64,000 nucleotides of DNA, taken from the NCBI RefSeq assembly GCF_006345825.1, contig NZ_VCIX01000077.1, positions 62,001 through 126,000 of the forward strand, read 5' to 3'. Source of the stretch: Paenibacillus paridis. GTDB lineage: Bacteria > Bacillota > Bacilli > Paenibacillales > Paenibacillaceae. Below, one piece after another: positions 43,501-51,519 of this stretch; the stretch's first letter is position 1; each line of letters starts with the position of its first letter. Both the position numbers and the translations under genes were made by a program. Below the pieces are notes generated by a model. It was given only the letters and a program-made list of their open reading frames with translations, had not been told where the DNA came from and searched no databases.

Positions 43501-46080
43501 ACCAAAGGTTGATCCTTCTGTATTCTGCTTATATGCGTCATGGGCAGGCAATGCCTTGCCGCCAAAGTCAAATAACGTTGTGTTTGACACGACATTCAAG
43601 TCCGGTTGGTCGTCAGCCTCCTTGATTGCCCAGCCTACACCCGGGACGGCAATCATAATCGGATCCCAGTACAGATCGCCAATCACTCTGCCATTGTTTA
43701 CGCTCTTTAAGCCGTTGAACAAGTTGATCATAAATTCCTTTTGGCCTTGCGGTGAGCTCGTGTCTGCCGGATACGGGCCATTGTCGTTCAGTTGGCCGAT
43801 CGTTCCGTTAGGCAGTGCCGGATTCCAGTTATAGCCGGTTTCCATAATCATAATATCCTTATCATACTTTTCGCTAAAATAATTGCAAAACGCTACGATT
43901 TGCTCAATCGTCAGATCTGTCCAAAACGGATAATACGAAGGCCCGATAATATCATAGTCAACGTTTCTCGCTTCAATCTGATCAAAAAAGCTTTCATATT
44001 TGCTATAGTTTCCCGCATCATCCAGATGGAGAATGACCTTGGACTGCGGAGAAGCAGTCTTGACCGCCTCCGCGCCTGCTTGAAGGAAACGTGCCAGATT
44101 GCCCCAGCTTGTGCTGGACGCCCTGCCGTAAGGGAACAAAATGCCAGATTGCATTTCGTTTCCTAATGATACAAATTCCGGTGCTGTTCCTTGCGCCACC
44201 ATGGCTTCCATCACTTCAGCCGTATAAGCCCGCAGCAGCTCTTCGAGCTTATCGACTTTTGCCGCTTCCGTGGTCAAGTCATTGATAGCCGCTTGCCAGG
44301 CATTCGGAATGTTATGCGTGGCTCCGTTCGTCCAATAATCGCTGTAATGGAAGGACAGCTGTATCTGCAAGCCTGCCGCTTTCGCGCGTTTCGCAAGCTT
44401 CAAGATATCGGCTTTATCCATAATGCCCGCCGGACGATAATAACTGCCGTCGCCATGCCCTTTGCCTGGCTCGTTGTAGACGCGCAGCCGCACAATGTCA
44501 TGGCCGTTTTCTTTTAGAATTTGAAATAAATCCTTTTCCTGTCCGTTCTCGTCAAAAAACTTGCCGCCCTGCGATTCCACATAGGACAGCTCCGATACGT
44601 CTCCGCCCTTGAGGAATCGGTAGGCTTGGTCGTCCTTCACTAGCTCGACCACATCCAGCTTCACGCTGTTTCCGGCATTCGCATCGGAGTGCAAACCAAT
44701 CGTTATCTTACCGTTCATGACCTGAATGCCCCGCAGATACACTTTCGTCCAGGTGCTGCCAATGGGCAGGGCCGCCCGTGCTTCCGACATGCCATTATCG
44801 CGGGCGAACAAATAGCTGGCATGCTGACCTCCGCTATTTTGCACCCAGCCCGTCAAGGTATAATAGCCATTCTCTAGGCCGGTCAACGTCTGCGAAGTCG
44901 TCACCTTATAATCACGGTCTGACCAATGAGACAGGCTGTAGCTGCTCAAATAGCCGGGAGCATCCGCGAACGATGCATCCGCATCGCCAGCTTCGGTCCA
45001 TTCGTCAAGCTCCTGCGATTTTCCATTAGCTTGAAAGCTAAAATTTCCGATCGCTATACCCACGGGCTCCAATTCAACTTCCTCGTCCTTCACTAAGGAG
45101 ACCAAGTCGATACCTAGCCACGCATCTGCGGGGCCGTCCGCATAAAAACCGACCGTAACGCTGTTGTTCTCTATAATGACCGGCAGACTAATTTTCGTCC
45201 AAGAGGAGCTGCTCACCGGTATAGCAACCTTTGCCTCTGCGCGGCCGGTATCTTTAGCATATATGTAGCTCTCGTTAAAACCGCCTCCGCTTGAAATCCA
45301 AGCCGTCAATGTATAAGCTCCATTCGCAAGGCCTGTTGCCGTTTGATAAGTGTTTGCCGTATAAGGGGCATCGCTCCAGTAATTCAGCCGGTTTGTACCA
45401 CCGTCCGCCGGCGACCAATCTGATTTGATAGCTATCGGGCTTGTGCTGCCTTCCGGTCCGAAACTAGTCTCCCAGCCTGCTAACCCGGTTTCAAAACTGG
45501 TATTCTCCAAATCTTTGGCAGGAGCAGCTTCATCAAGCATAAGCGTTACGTTATCCACGCCCATATAGTTGCTTGCCAATGCCAAACCATCCGCATATAC
45601 GCCAAGCGTCAACTGATGATTCGTCACCACGACAGGCAACTGAATTTGCACCCAATCGCTGCTTTGCGGCACATCTTTTCTTACTTCCGGAAGGCCAGTG
45701 TCTTTTGCATATAGGTAACTCACCTGAAAACCCGCTCCCCGCTCTACCCATGCCGAAAGAGTATAGCTGCCGTTAACCAAACCCTTTATCGTCTGCTGCG
45801 TATCCGCAGTGTAGGCTGCAGCACTCCAGTAATCGAGCCGCTTCGTCCCACCTCCGCTCGGGATCCAGCTTCCTTGAATTGTAATAGGGCTTACTCCATC
45901 AGTCGCTGTAAAGCTCGTTGACCACGCTTCAAAATCGTTCTCGAAACTCCCATTAGGAACACTAATGGCGGTCCCCGCCGCATGAACGGACGGTGAATCT
46001 AGTCCAGTAAATAAACCAATAACCATACAAATCATAATGAAAATACTGATACTGCTGCGAAACCTTCTAGTTCTGCTCAT
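40534..46080 (-). CDS. SLH-anchored multidomain GH53 arabinogalactan endo-beta-1,4-galactanase
   Basis: An 1848-residue secreted enzyme that cuts beta-1,4-galactan (pectin type I arabinogalactan) at the cell surface. Order: signal peptide about 1-35; three CBM61-like beta-sandwich modules (about 40-184, 190-334, 345-486); GH53 barrel about 487-840 with acid/base Glu in EFVSLGNEMQSG and nucleophile Glu in IMIMETGYNW; four carboxypeptidase-regulatory-like domains (about 850-1175); a fourth binding module (about 1180-1325); a fifth regulatory-like domain (about 1330-1410); a Thr-Pro-Glu linker (about 1412-1460); a domain that often precedes SLH regions; and three SLH repeats (about 1660-1845) for attachment to cell-wall polymers. 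Typical GH53 enzymes are about 400 residues. AAGGAG before the ATG. Its galacto-oligosaccharide products fit the GH35/GH2 enzymes next door. Confidence 0.93.
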   Translation of the reverse strand: MSRTRRFRSSISIFIMICMVIGLFTGLDSPSVHAAGTAISVPNGSFENDFEAWSTSFTATDGVSPITIQGSWIPSGGGTKRLDYWSAAAYTADTQQTIKGLVNGSYTLSAWVERGAGFQVSYLYAKDTGLPEVRKDVPQSSDWVQIQLPVVVTNHQLTLGVYADGLALASNYMGVDNVTLMLDEAAPAKDLENTSFETGLAGWETSFGPEGSTSPIAIKSDWSPADGGTNRLNYWSDAPYTANTYQTATGLANGAYTLTAWISSGGGFNESYIYAKDTGRAEAKVAIPVSSSSWTKISLPVIIENNSVTVGFYADGPADAWLGIDLVSLVKDEEVELEPVGIAIGNFSFQANGKSQELDEWTEAGDADASFADAPGYLSSYSLSHWSDRDYKVTTSQTLTGLENGYYTLTGWVQNSGGQHASYLFARDNGMSEARAALPIGSTWTKVYLRGIQVMNGKITIGLHSDANAGNSVKLDVVELVKDDQAYRFLKGGDVSELSYVESQGGKFFDENGQEKDLFQILKENGHDIVRLRVYNEPGKGHGDGSYYRPAGIMDKADILKLAKRAKAAGLQIQLSFHYSDYWTNGATHNIPNAWQAAINDLTTEAAKVDKLEELLRAYTAEVMEAMVAQGTAPEFVSLGNEMQSGILFPYGRASSTSWGNLARFLQAGAEAVKTASPQSKVILHLDDAGNYSKYESFFDQIEARNVDYDIIGPSYYPFWTDLTIEQIVAFCNYFSEKYDKDIMIMETGYNWNPALPNGTIGQLNDNGPYPADTSSPQGQKEFMINLFNGLKSVNNGRVIGDLYWDPIMIAVPGVGWAIKEADDQPDLNVVSNTTLFDFGGKALPAHDAYKQNTEGSTFGHLSGVVQGTSGNRIASATIQAMVNGKTHTTTSDAAGNYFIPDLPVGTAYEVTASKEGYQAGNRMVQLVNAGMFTSGQNITLTGGSVSGVVKDAEQRVIAGAIVSASIGGANYNTITDQNGQYTLADLPAAEAVTLKAQKEGYAAGEASGIKVAIGAVQSDIELRLALNSGTITGMIHGSDQLPIADAEVSVVVGGKTYSAASGEDGQYTILHVPAGADYSVKAVKKGYLTANAAPIAVAVGLTTSGVHVELILNFGTITGIVTDSSYSPVEGATVVAVKGEQTYRAQTDASGKYKLTDMLGGSGYTVTASKSGYLNGMATGVTIAALTANAPLFLQLATVIPLTNASFETQGADRYAIPGWTITGTENATFIQTHANAKDGRYVFSHWLAGAYTSDAHQTLTGIANGYYKVSGWFYNGGDQKEYYMYAKDSSGELARLDIPKSSSMTAQSMDVLVKNGELTIGFYADANAGNWALIDAVSVGYLGAGTGSISGVVQNESGAKLAGAEVKITINGIEYTTATNAEGEFILGNLPVGINYALFVNKAGFQANSVSDISVADQQTTTGIRLTLTEEKVEATPTPEATPTPETTPTPSVTPKPETTPKPAATPVSTPSTTAPVLPVVQVDLKQADKNEAEHSVTVSAAPAAGAIGVVVEVSAQQIAEMASSSINKIILKTGFATFSLSIELFKDIISTSSSSVQLTVEKLDAGTLSSELRQALSGNTVYDFALTVDGKKLTDFGNGMINVKLPYVLGQGQNAQSVVVYYATDDGKLEIVKNASYDAESDTVSFSPKHFSKYAAIYNAVSFTDLTKVAWAQQSIEFLAARGIISGFTNQTYQPEASVTRAQFLQMLMGILETPEAVQNSSFTDVKEGAWYAPAVAAAEKLGIVNGNSDGSFGGNDVITREEMAVILHRALQVSKVILDTNRSSESFEDQADFAAYAAEAIRDMQLAGLINGIGQDRFAPKASATRAQAAVILERLFHTIHKTD

Positions 46081-46369
46081 TTCCAGTCACTCCTTCAGTT
46101 CAGATCTAAACCCCGCGTTTATTACTGCCTGCAGAAAATAAAGCGTTATCATTTCTCGGCTTGACAATCGCTCTACCTCTATTCACATCTATAACTTTAA
46201 AGGAATTCAAGTAATCTACAAGTAACACAAATGCAAGATATATGCTGCTTTGATAGCCGCTTAATAGGTAAGGGATATCAATTACGTTGGGGCTGCGCGA
46301 GTAGATCATTTTTTTATATTCACTTTAATTAGTGCCGTCCAACCACTTTTGTTCCCCATCCATAGATAC
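46081..46369. other. Upstream region of galactanase gene, no gene seen
   Basis: AT-rich non-coding DNA between the galactanase start and the tandem array. It should hold the galactanase promoter, but I could not place a convincing -35/-10 pair or cre site. Confidence 0.4.
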
Positions 46370-47175
46370 TCTGTAAGAACACATACGCTCTTACAGACAA
46401 CTAACTCAGACTAGTTTATCTCTGTTAGCGCATATACGTTCATACAGCCACCGTTCGAGCCACCTTCAACGCCGAAATCATTCCGTAAGCACTCATTTGC
46501 TCTTACAGACAACTAATTCAGGCTAGTTTATCTCTGTTAGCGCATATACGTTCTTACAGTCGCTGTTCGAGCCACCTTCAACGCCGAATACATCCTGTAA
46601 GGACACATACGCTCTTACAAACAACTTACTCAGACTAGTTTGGTTCTGTTAGCGCATATACGTTCTTACAGCCGCCGTTCGAGTCACCTTCAACGCCAAA
46701 TACATTCTATAAGCACACATACGCTCTTACAAACAACTTACTCAGGCTAGTTTGGCTCTGTTAGCGCATATACGTTCTTACAGCCGCCTTTCGAGCCACC
46801 TTCAACCCCGAAAATATTCTGTAAGCACACATATGCTCTTACAAACAACATACTCAGACTAGTTTGGTTCTGTTAGCGCATATACGTTCTTACAGCCGCC
46901 GTTCGAGCCACCCTCAACGCCGAAATCATTCCGTAAGCACTCATTTGCTCTTACAGACACTAATTCAAGCTAGTTTATCTCTATTAGCGCATATACGTTC
47001 TTACAGCCGCCGTTCGAGCCACCTTCAACGCCGAAATCATTCCGTAAGCACACATACGCTCTTACAGACAAGTAATTCAGGCTAGTTTGGCTCTATTAGC
47101 GCACATACGCTCTTACAAACAACTTACTCAGGCTAGTTTGACTCTGTTAGCGCATATACGTTCTTACAGCCGTCT
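46370..47175. repeat. 112-bp-period tandem repeat array, seven full copies
   Basis: CTCTTACA marks unit starts at 46388, 46500, 46612, 46724, 46836, 46948, 47059 and 47110: six intervals of 112, 112, 112, 112, 112 and 111 bp, then a deleted 51-bp unit. Each unit contains GTTAGCGCATATACGTTC, TTCGAGCCACCTTCAACGCC and the inverted pair CTGTAAG...CTTACAG (12-bp spacer). The period is not a multiple of three and frames break, so it is not coding. It has no unique spacers, so it is not CRISPR. Copies differ by several per cent. Confidence 0.9.
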
Positions 47176-47242
47176 TGGCCCCGCCTTCAACACTAAGCTT
47201 GAGCCCAGCCGCTGCTAAGCCCAGCGATGCCGTACAGAAAAA

Positions 47243-47283
47243 GCAAAAAAAGAAGCTTCCCGCCAAAATCGGGAAGCTTCTTC
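47243..47283 (-). terminator. Terminator after hflC
   Basis: AAGAAGCTTCCCG (47250-47262) pairs with CGGGAAGCTTCTT (47270-47282), 13 bp, followed by T7 on the minus strand. Confidence 0.88.
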
Positions 47284-47284
47284 T

Positions 47285-48151
47285 CTATTTGCCTAGCAAT
47301 ATTTTTGCATAAGGCGAGTCGATCGGGATCATGATGACCGGCTCGTTTTGCAATGTGGTGGAGTAGCTTTGCAGTGTACGATAGAAGTTGTAGAACTGCG
47401 GGTCGCTGCCGTAGGCTTTGTTATAAATAACCGCTGCCTCGCGCTCGCCTTCCGCTACAATTTTCTTCGCATCCGCTTGTGCCTGTGCCAACAGCTCCGT
47501 TGCTGTACGGTCTGCCTTCGACGTGATTTTGCGCGATTCCTCGTCACCTTCGGATAAATAGCGTGCAGCAATCGATTGACGATCGGAGATCATCCGGTTG
47601 TACACGCTTTGCTTATTCTCTTCTGGCAAGTCAGTACGCTTAATCCGGACATCGATGACTTCGATGCCGTAATTGTCCCTGGTCAAAGCCGTAATAACAT
47701 CCTTCGTAATTTCATCATTAATATTGCCCCGCGCTGTGTTCTCGCTAATGATGTTATCGTAATTAACCTCCGATAGCTTACGTCTTACGGAGTTGTATAC
47801 GGCCTCGTCGATCCGCTGAACGCCACCGCTGACCGATTGTACCGTTCTTAGAAATTGCGAAGCGTTCGTAATCCGCCATACCGTGTAGTTATCCACGACA
47901 ATCGGCTTTTGGTCCTTCGTAAGTATCGTTGTCGGAGTGCTTTCGTAAGTCATTTGATATTTAGGCAGCGTTGAGACATTTTCGATAAACGGAAGCTTGA
48001 ACTTAAGGCCCGGCTCCGGCACCGCTCTCATTGCTTCACCGAAGCGTAGCACGACCTTGTATTCGCCTTCCTTGACGATGTACATCGAACCCGAACCTAA
48101 AATAACCACGACCAATACAATAATAAGCGTTATCCACTGGTTTCTTTTCAT
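47285..48151 (-). CDS. hflC: HflC, SPFH-domain modulator of FtsH
   Basis: A 288-residue membrane protein with one N-terminal helix (about 5-26) and an SPFH/band-7 domain (VKEGEYKVVLRFGEA, then GLKFKLPFIENV), followed by a charged coiled-coil stretch with SEGDEESRKITSKADRTATE and AQADAKKIVAEGEREAAVIY. HflC and HflK form a cage-like complex around the FtsH protease and adjust its proteolysis of membrane proteins. The ATG overlaps the hflK stop by 4 nt, so the two are co-translated. Confidence 0.92.
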   Translation of the reverse strand: MKRNQWITLIIVLVVVILGSGSMYIVKEGEYKVVLRFGEAMRAVPEPGLKFKLPFIENVSTLPKYQMTYESTPTTILTKDQKPIVVDNYTVWRITNASQFLRTVQSVSGGVQRIDEAVYNSVRRKLSEVNYDNIISENTARGNINDEITKDVITALTRDNYGIEVIDVRIKRTDLPEENKQSVYNRMISDRQSIAARYLSEGDEESRKITSKADRTATELLAQAQADAKKIVAEGEREAAVIYNKAYGSDPQFYNFYRTLQSYSTTLQNEPVIMIPIDSPYAKILLGK

Positions 48152-49224
48152 TGTGCAGTACCTCCTTGCGGAGCTTCTGCAACCGGTGGCGTCGTTACAG
48201 GAGGCGTTGTTGCGCTACCTGTATCGCTGCTGCGCATCAGCTCATTCAGCGGCAAATAGTTTACCGTGTCGCTGTTAGAATTGGTGATGAAAATTTTAGC
48301 ATTTGGCAATATTTTCTCAAGCGTCTCCAAAATCAAACGGCTCTGGGTAACATTCGGATTGTTTTTGTACTCTCCGAAAATCGCGTTAAACTGGGCAACG
48401 TCACCCTCTGCGTTCAAAATCCGTGATTTCTTCTGGCCTTCCGCATTCTCCAGAAGCGCCTGCGCTTCGCCTCGCGCCTTAGGAATCCGGTCATTCTCAT
48501 ATTTTGCTGCGTTGTTGATCTTTGTGTTTTTCTCCTCGCGCGCATTCGTTACTTCGCGGAAGGCTTCTGCAACCTGACCGCTTGGCGGCTCAATATCCTG
48601 GAACTTGATATCAATAATTTGAATGCCCGTTTGATACTTCGATTGCAGCTCAATTAGCTTCTCGCGAACCTTATCCTGAATGACGGTTTTTCCGTCTGTG
48701 ATCGCGTAATCAAGCTTCTCCGAGCCGATAACCGCACGGATCGATGAGCTGGCCGCATTGCGCAGGAACTGCTCTGCATCCGAGATATTATACAAATAAT
48801 CATGAATATTGCTGATTTTCCACTGAACGACCGCATCTGCCGATACGATGTTTTCATCGCCCGTGATCATCATCGCTTCCTCATCAACTGGAATCGCAGC
48901 CGATCCCTCTTGACGGTAGCCGATATGAATACGCTGCGTGAGCTCAGCCGGAACGGTGATTACCTGCTGGACCGGATAGGGCCATTTAAAATGCAGTCCC
49001 GCCGAAGTCTCCCCCGAATATTTGCCGAACGTCAGGATTGCCGCCCGCTCCTGCTCTTGTACGGTGTAGAATGATGAGGACCCTAGAAAAATTGCTAGCA
49101 CGGCGATAACGCCGCCAATAATGATCTTCCTCACCGTAGCCGGATTAAGCTCTGGCGGTCTTCGTCCGCTCATGCTTTGGTTAGGCGGTTGGTTCTGGTT
49201 CTGATCCATGAAGCTCAATGACAT
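48148..49224 (-). CDS. hflK: HflK, SPFH-domain modulator of FtsH
   Basis: A 358-residue partner of HflC. It has an Asn/Gln/Pro-rich N-terminus, one membrane helix (about 32-54), the band-7 domain (YTVQEQERAAILTFGKYSG, then GLHFKWPYPVQQV), a coiled-coil with PKARGEAQALLENAEGQKKS, and a low-complexity Thr/Pro C-terminal tail. The order hflK-hflC and the 4-nt overlap match other genomes. GGGGAG just upstream of the ATG. It is placed between two sugar-utilisation blocks but is a general membrane-quality gene. Confidence 0.92.
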   Translation of the reverse strand: MSLSFMDQNQNQPPNQSMSGRRPPELNPATVRKIIIGGVIAVLAIFLGSSSFYTVQEQERAAILTFGKYSGETSAGLHFKWPYPVQQVITVPAELTQRIHIGYRQEGSAAIPVDEEAMMITGDENIVSADAVVQWKISNIHDYLYNISDAEQFLRNAASSSIRAVIGSEKLDYAITDGKTVIQDKVREKLIELQSKYQTGIQIIDIKFQDIEPPSGQVAEAFREVTNAREEKNTKINNAAKYENDRIPKARGEAQALLENAEGQKKSRILNAEGDVAQFNAIFGEYKNNPNVTQSRLILETLEKILPNAKIFITNSNSDTVNYLPLNELMRSSDTGSATTPPVTTPPVAEAPQGGTAQ

Positions 49225-49390
49225 CTCTCCCCTTCCAAGTCATTCTTGGTTTATGCGAAAAAAAATCGCTATAAGGGATAATACGGAGAAGCCCGCCAAA
49301 GGTCACGGATTTTTCGCAAATTTTGTTATTTTGCCTAATAAACATTCATATCTCTTCATTTTGCTGCGAATTAAGCCGTCTTGGTTGCCT

Positions 49391-51451
49391 TTAAGCCTGT
49401 ACGAATTGCAAAAGCTTCGACTCAGACGCTGACAGCTCGATCCTATATTCCGATGCGCCTGCTTCTATCCGCTGCTCTTGCCCGCTCCACAAGTCACGAA
49501 CGATTATCCCCTTAGAGGAATCTATGCCTATTCTTGCGAATGATGCGGATTTCACCGTTTCGTTCTCATTGTCAAAGTTAAAGGCTGCTACATAAATCTC
49601 TTCTCCTGAGCTAAGCGAAAATAAATCCTCACCCTTGGTGCCGCTAACGCCCTCCACCGGACGGAACGTTTCCCCGCGCTTCGCAAGCGCCATGACCTCT
49701 TTGTTCGTCATCCATGCTTTCGCGCGGCGCGCGGCTTCCTCCACACGGTAATCATCGCCGAGCAGCAGGGAAGTGCCGGATATCACCCCGCTGTTCAAAC
49801 GGCTTCTGCCCTCGTGCTCGCTCGTTGCGCGCTGATTGTCGCTTTTGTACAATACCACATGGTCAGGATCGTTATAGCGATACAGATTGTCATTAATCCA
49901 CCAGCCGTAGGTAAGCGCGTTAAGCATATATTCCGTATCGTTAATCGTTCCGAAAGCGTCACAGGAAACCCGGCGGCTGTGAGCATAGCCGTGCGGAAAC
50001 AGCGGAGCGATCGACAAATTAATCAAGAACGGACGGCCCACCCGCTCCGGCGCAAGCGTATCTCTAACCAGCGCCATGCCGATATTATAGGCCTGTATGC
50101 CCGTCCGCACGCCGTCTTGGTGAAAAATCCCTTCCATCGCGCCGTGCGTGAGGAAGTCCAGCTTCACATAATCAAAGCCAAGCTCCACAAAGCTGTCCAA
50201 GCTTCTCTTGATTCGCTCCTGCGCTTCAGGATGTGTTGGGTCAATCGGGAATGCTCCATCGAGCTTAGGCAGCGGCCGTCCCGCTTGATCCTTGATTAGA
50301 ATGTCGCGGTAGAGCACGCGGCCATCGGTTCCTTCTACCGGCGAATCCGGATCGCTTCCCCAGAACGCGAATGGCGTATAATAGATGCCCGGCTTCTGGC
50401 CATTCCCCTTTACTCTTCGAACAGCATCCTTCAGCTGCTCCTCCGGCAAGCTATTCCAAAACGCATCAAAATTCACGTATAAGCTGTCGTTGTCGTCAGC
50501 AAAGCCGTTTTGCTGCAGCTCCTTGGCAAAGAAATCAGAGGTATGCGTATAGACATCGTAATCCAGCTTGCTCATAACGGCAGACCAGCTATTCCAGCCC
50601 ATCGGAATGCCGCCTTCCCACGGAAGGGCCGGTGTCAGCACCGCATTAGCCTTGCCGTATTGTTCCAGCCCGTCGCGATAATCGGCAAACGCGCCTACGA
50701 AGATCGTTGGCGATACGATGCTTTTGCCGCGAAGGGCGCCATGAGCTAATGTATCTCTAGTTTGCATGTCGGCAGCGCCGCCAAAAACGCGAAGCCGGCC
50801 AACCGCTTCGGCAAAGGTGCCTTCCACGACGATGCCCGTTTTCCAGCTATCATGCGTAACCGAGCCAATAACAAATCCGTTTCTGCTCTGCGAGCGATAA
50901 ATCGCTGTCGTCTCATAGCTTTGCACGCTGCAAGGGATCGCATGGGAAGCGAAGCGTACCCATTTGTCGTTATCAAAGGGGATAAACAGCGTTCTGATCT
51001 CCTCGACCGGCTCTGCGCTATCTCCAAATTCGGCCACGCTACCGTCATTCAAATAGGCAGCTAATGGCGTCAGTTCATTGGTTTCCCATTCGAATTCATT
51101 TTCGGCCTCAAGCTCTGTGAGCAAATACGGAAGCTGCTCATACATCCGGAAATGCTGGCGCAGCGTTGGCTTGCCAAGCTCCTCATGCTCAAAGCTCCAG
51201 CGCAACCCTCTGCCATAGCCATCCTCAATCGGTTGAATTCCTGACTGGCGAACAGCATGCTTCGTATAATAAGTAGAGCGCAGCTGCGCTAGACCATAAC
51301 GAGCTTCCGCATAAAGGCCGCTCAAGGCTTCGCCGCTGCTCCATCGCAGCGTAAGCTCGCCATTCGTCAGGTTTGCCGTTGCCTGAACGACACCATTCTC
51401 CACTATAAATTCATTCTGTCCATGCTCCAGCTTAAATGTTCCGATTTCCAT
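49391..51451 (-). CDS. Clan GH-D alpha-galactosidase-like enzyme, cytoplasmic
   Basis: A 686-residue enzyme with an N-terminal beta-sandwich (about 1-260), a TIM barrel (about 280-580) and a C-terminal beta domain. GIPMGWNSWSAV near residue 290, FDYVKLDFLTHG near 415 (nucleophile Asp) and SRRVSCDAFG near 480 (acid/base Asp) match clan GH-D (GH27/GH36-like) alpha-galactosidases; the exact family is uncertain. There is no signal peptide, so it works on imported alpha-galactosides. It is a paralogue of the catalytic part of the secreted enzyme at 58.8-61.8 kb: VIGSVTHDSWKTGI here matches VIGSVTHDQWKTGI there. AAGGAG upstream. It lies after the SBP terminator of module 3, so may be expressed by read-through. 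Confidence 0.87.
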   Translation of the reverse strand: MEIGTFKLEHGQNEFIVENGVVQATANLTNGELTLRWSSGEALSGLYAEARYGLAQLRSTYYTKHAVRQSGIQPIEDGYGRGLRWSFEHEELGKPTLRQHFRMYEQLPYLLTELEAENEFEWETNELTPLAAYLNDGSVAEFGDSAEPVEEIRTLFIPFDNDKWVRFASHAIPCSVQSYETTAIYRSQSRNGFVIGSVTHDSWKTGIVVEGTFAEAVGRLRVFGGAADMQTRDTLAHGALRGKSIVSPTIFVGAFADYRDGLEQYGKANAVLTPALPWEGGIPMGWNSWSAVMSKLDYDVYTHTSDFFAKELQQNGFADDNDSLYVNFDAFWNSLPEEQLKDAVRRVKGNGQKPGIYYTPFAFWGSDPDSPVEGTDGRVLYRDILIKDQAGRPLPKLDGAFPIDPTHPEAQERIKRSLDSFVELGFDYVKLDFLTHGAMEGIFHQDGVRTGIQAYNIGMALVRDTLAPERVGRPFLINLSIAPLFPHGYAHSRRVSCDAFGTINDTEYMLNALTYGWWINDNLYRYNDPDHVVLYKSDNQRATSEHEGRSRLNSGVISGTSLLLGDDYRVEEAARRAKAWMTNKEVMALAKRGETFRPVEGVSGTKGEDLFSLSSGEEIYVAAFNFDNENETVKSASFARIGIDSSKGIIVRDLWSGQEQRIEAGASEYRIELSASESKLLQFVQA

Positions 51452-51471
51452 TCTTCCTCAGCTCCTTTGTT

Positions 51472-51504
51472 AAAATGAAAGGGGGCCGGCTGAGCCGGCC
51501 CCCC
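51472..51504 (-). terminator. Terminator/attenuator between module 3 SBP and alpha-galactosidase
   Basis: GGGGGCCGGCT and GCCGGCCCCC form a very stable stem with a minimal loop (51481-51504), followed by TTTCATTTT on the minus strand. It lies 16 bp past the SBP stop and 30 bp before the glycosidase start. Confidence 0.85.
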
Positions 51505-51519
51505 AAAGCGCCGTTTGGA

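Noticed and set aside
46864..47085. A 73-residue frame across two 112-bp units, with repeated HIRSYSRRSSH.
   Set aside because: 112 is not a multiple of three; the frame continues only because of a 1-bp deletion, and it is stopped in other units.
46370..47175. Possible CRISPR array because of regular repeats.
   Set aside because: Repeats are contiguous, 112 bp long, without unique spacers, and there are no cas genes.
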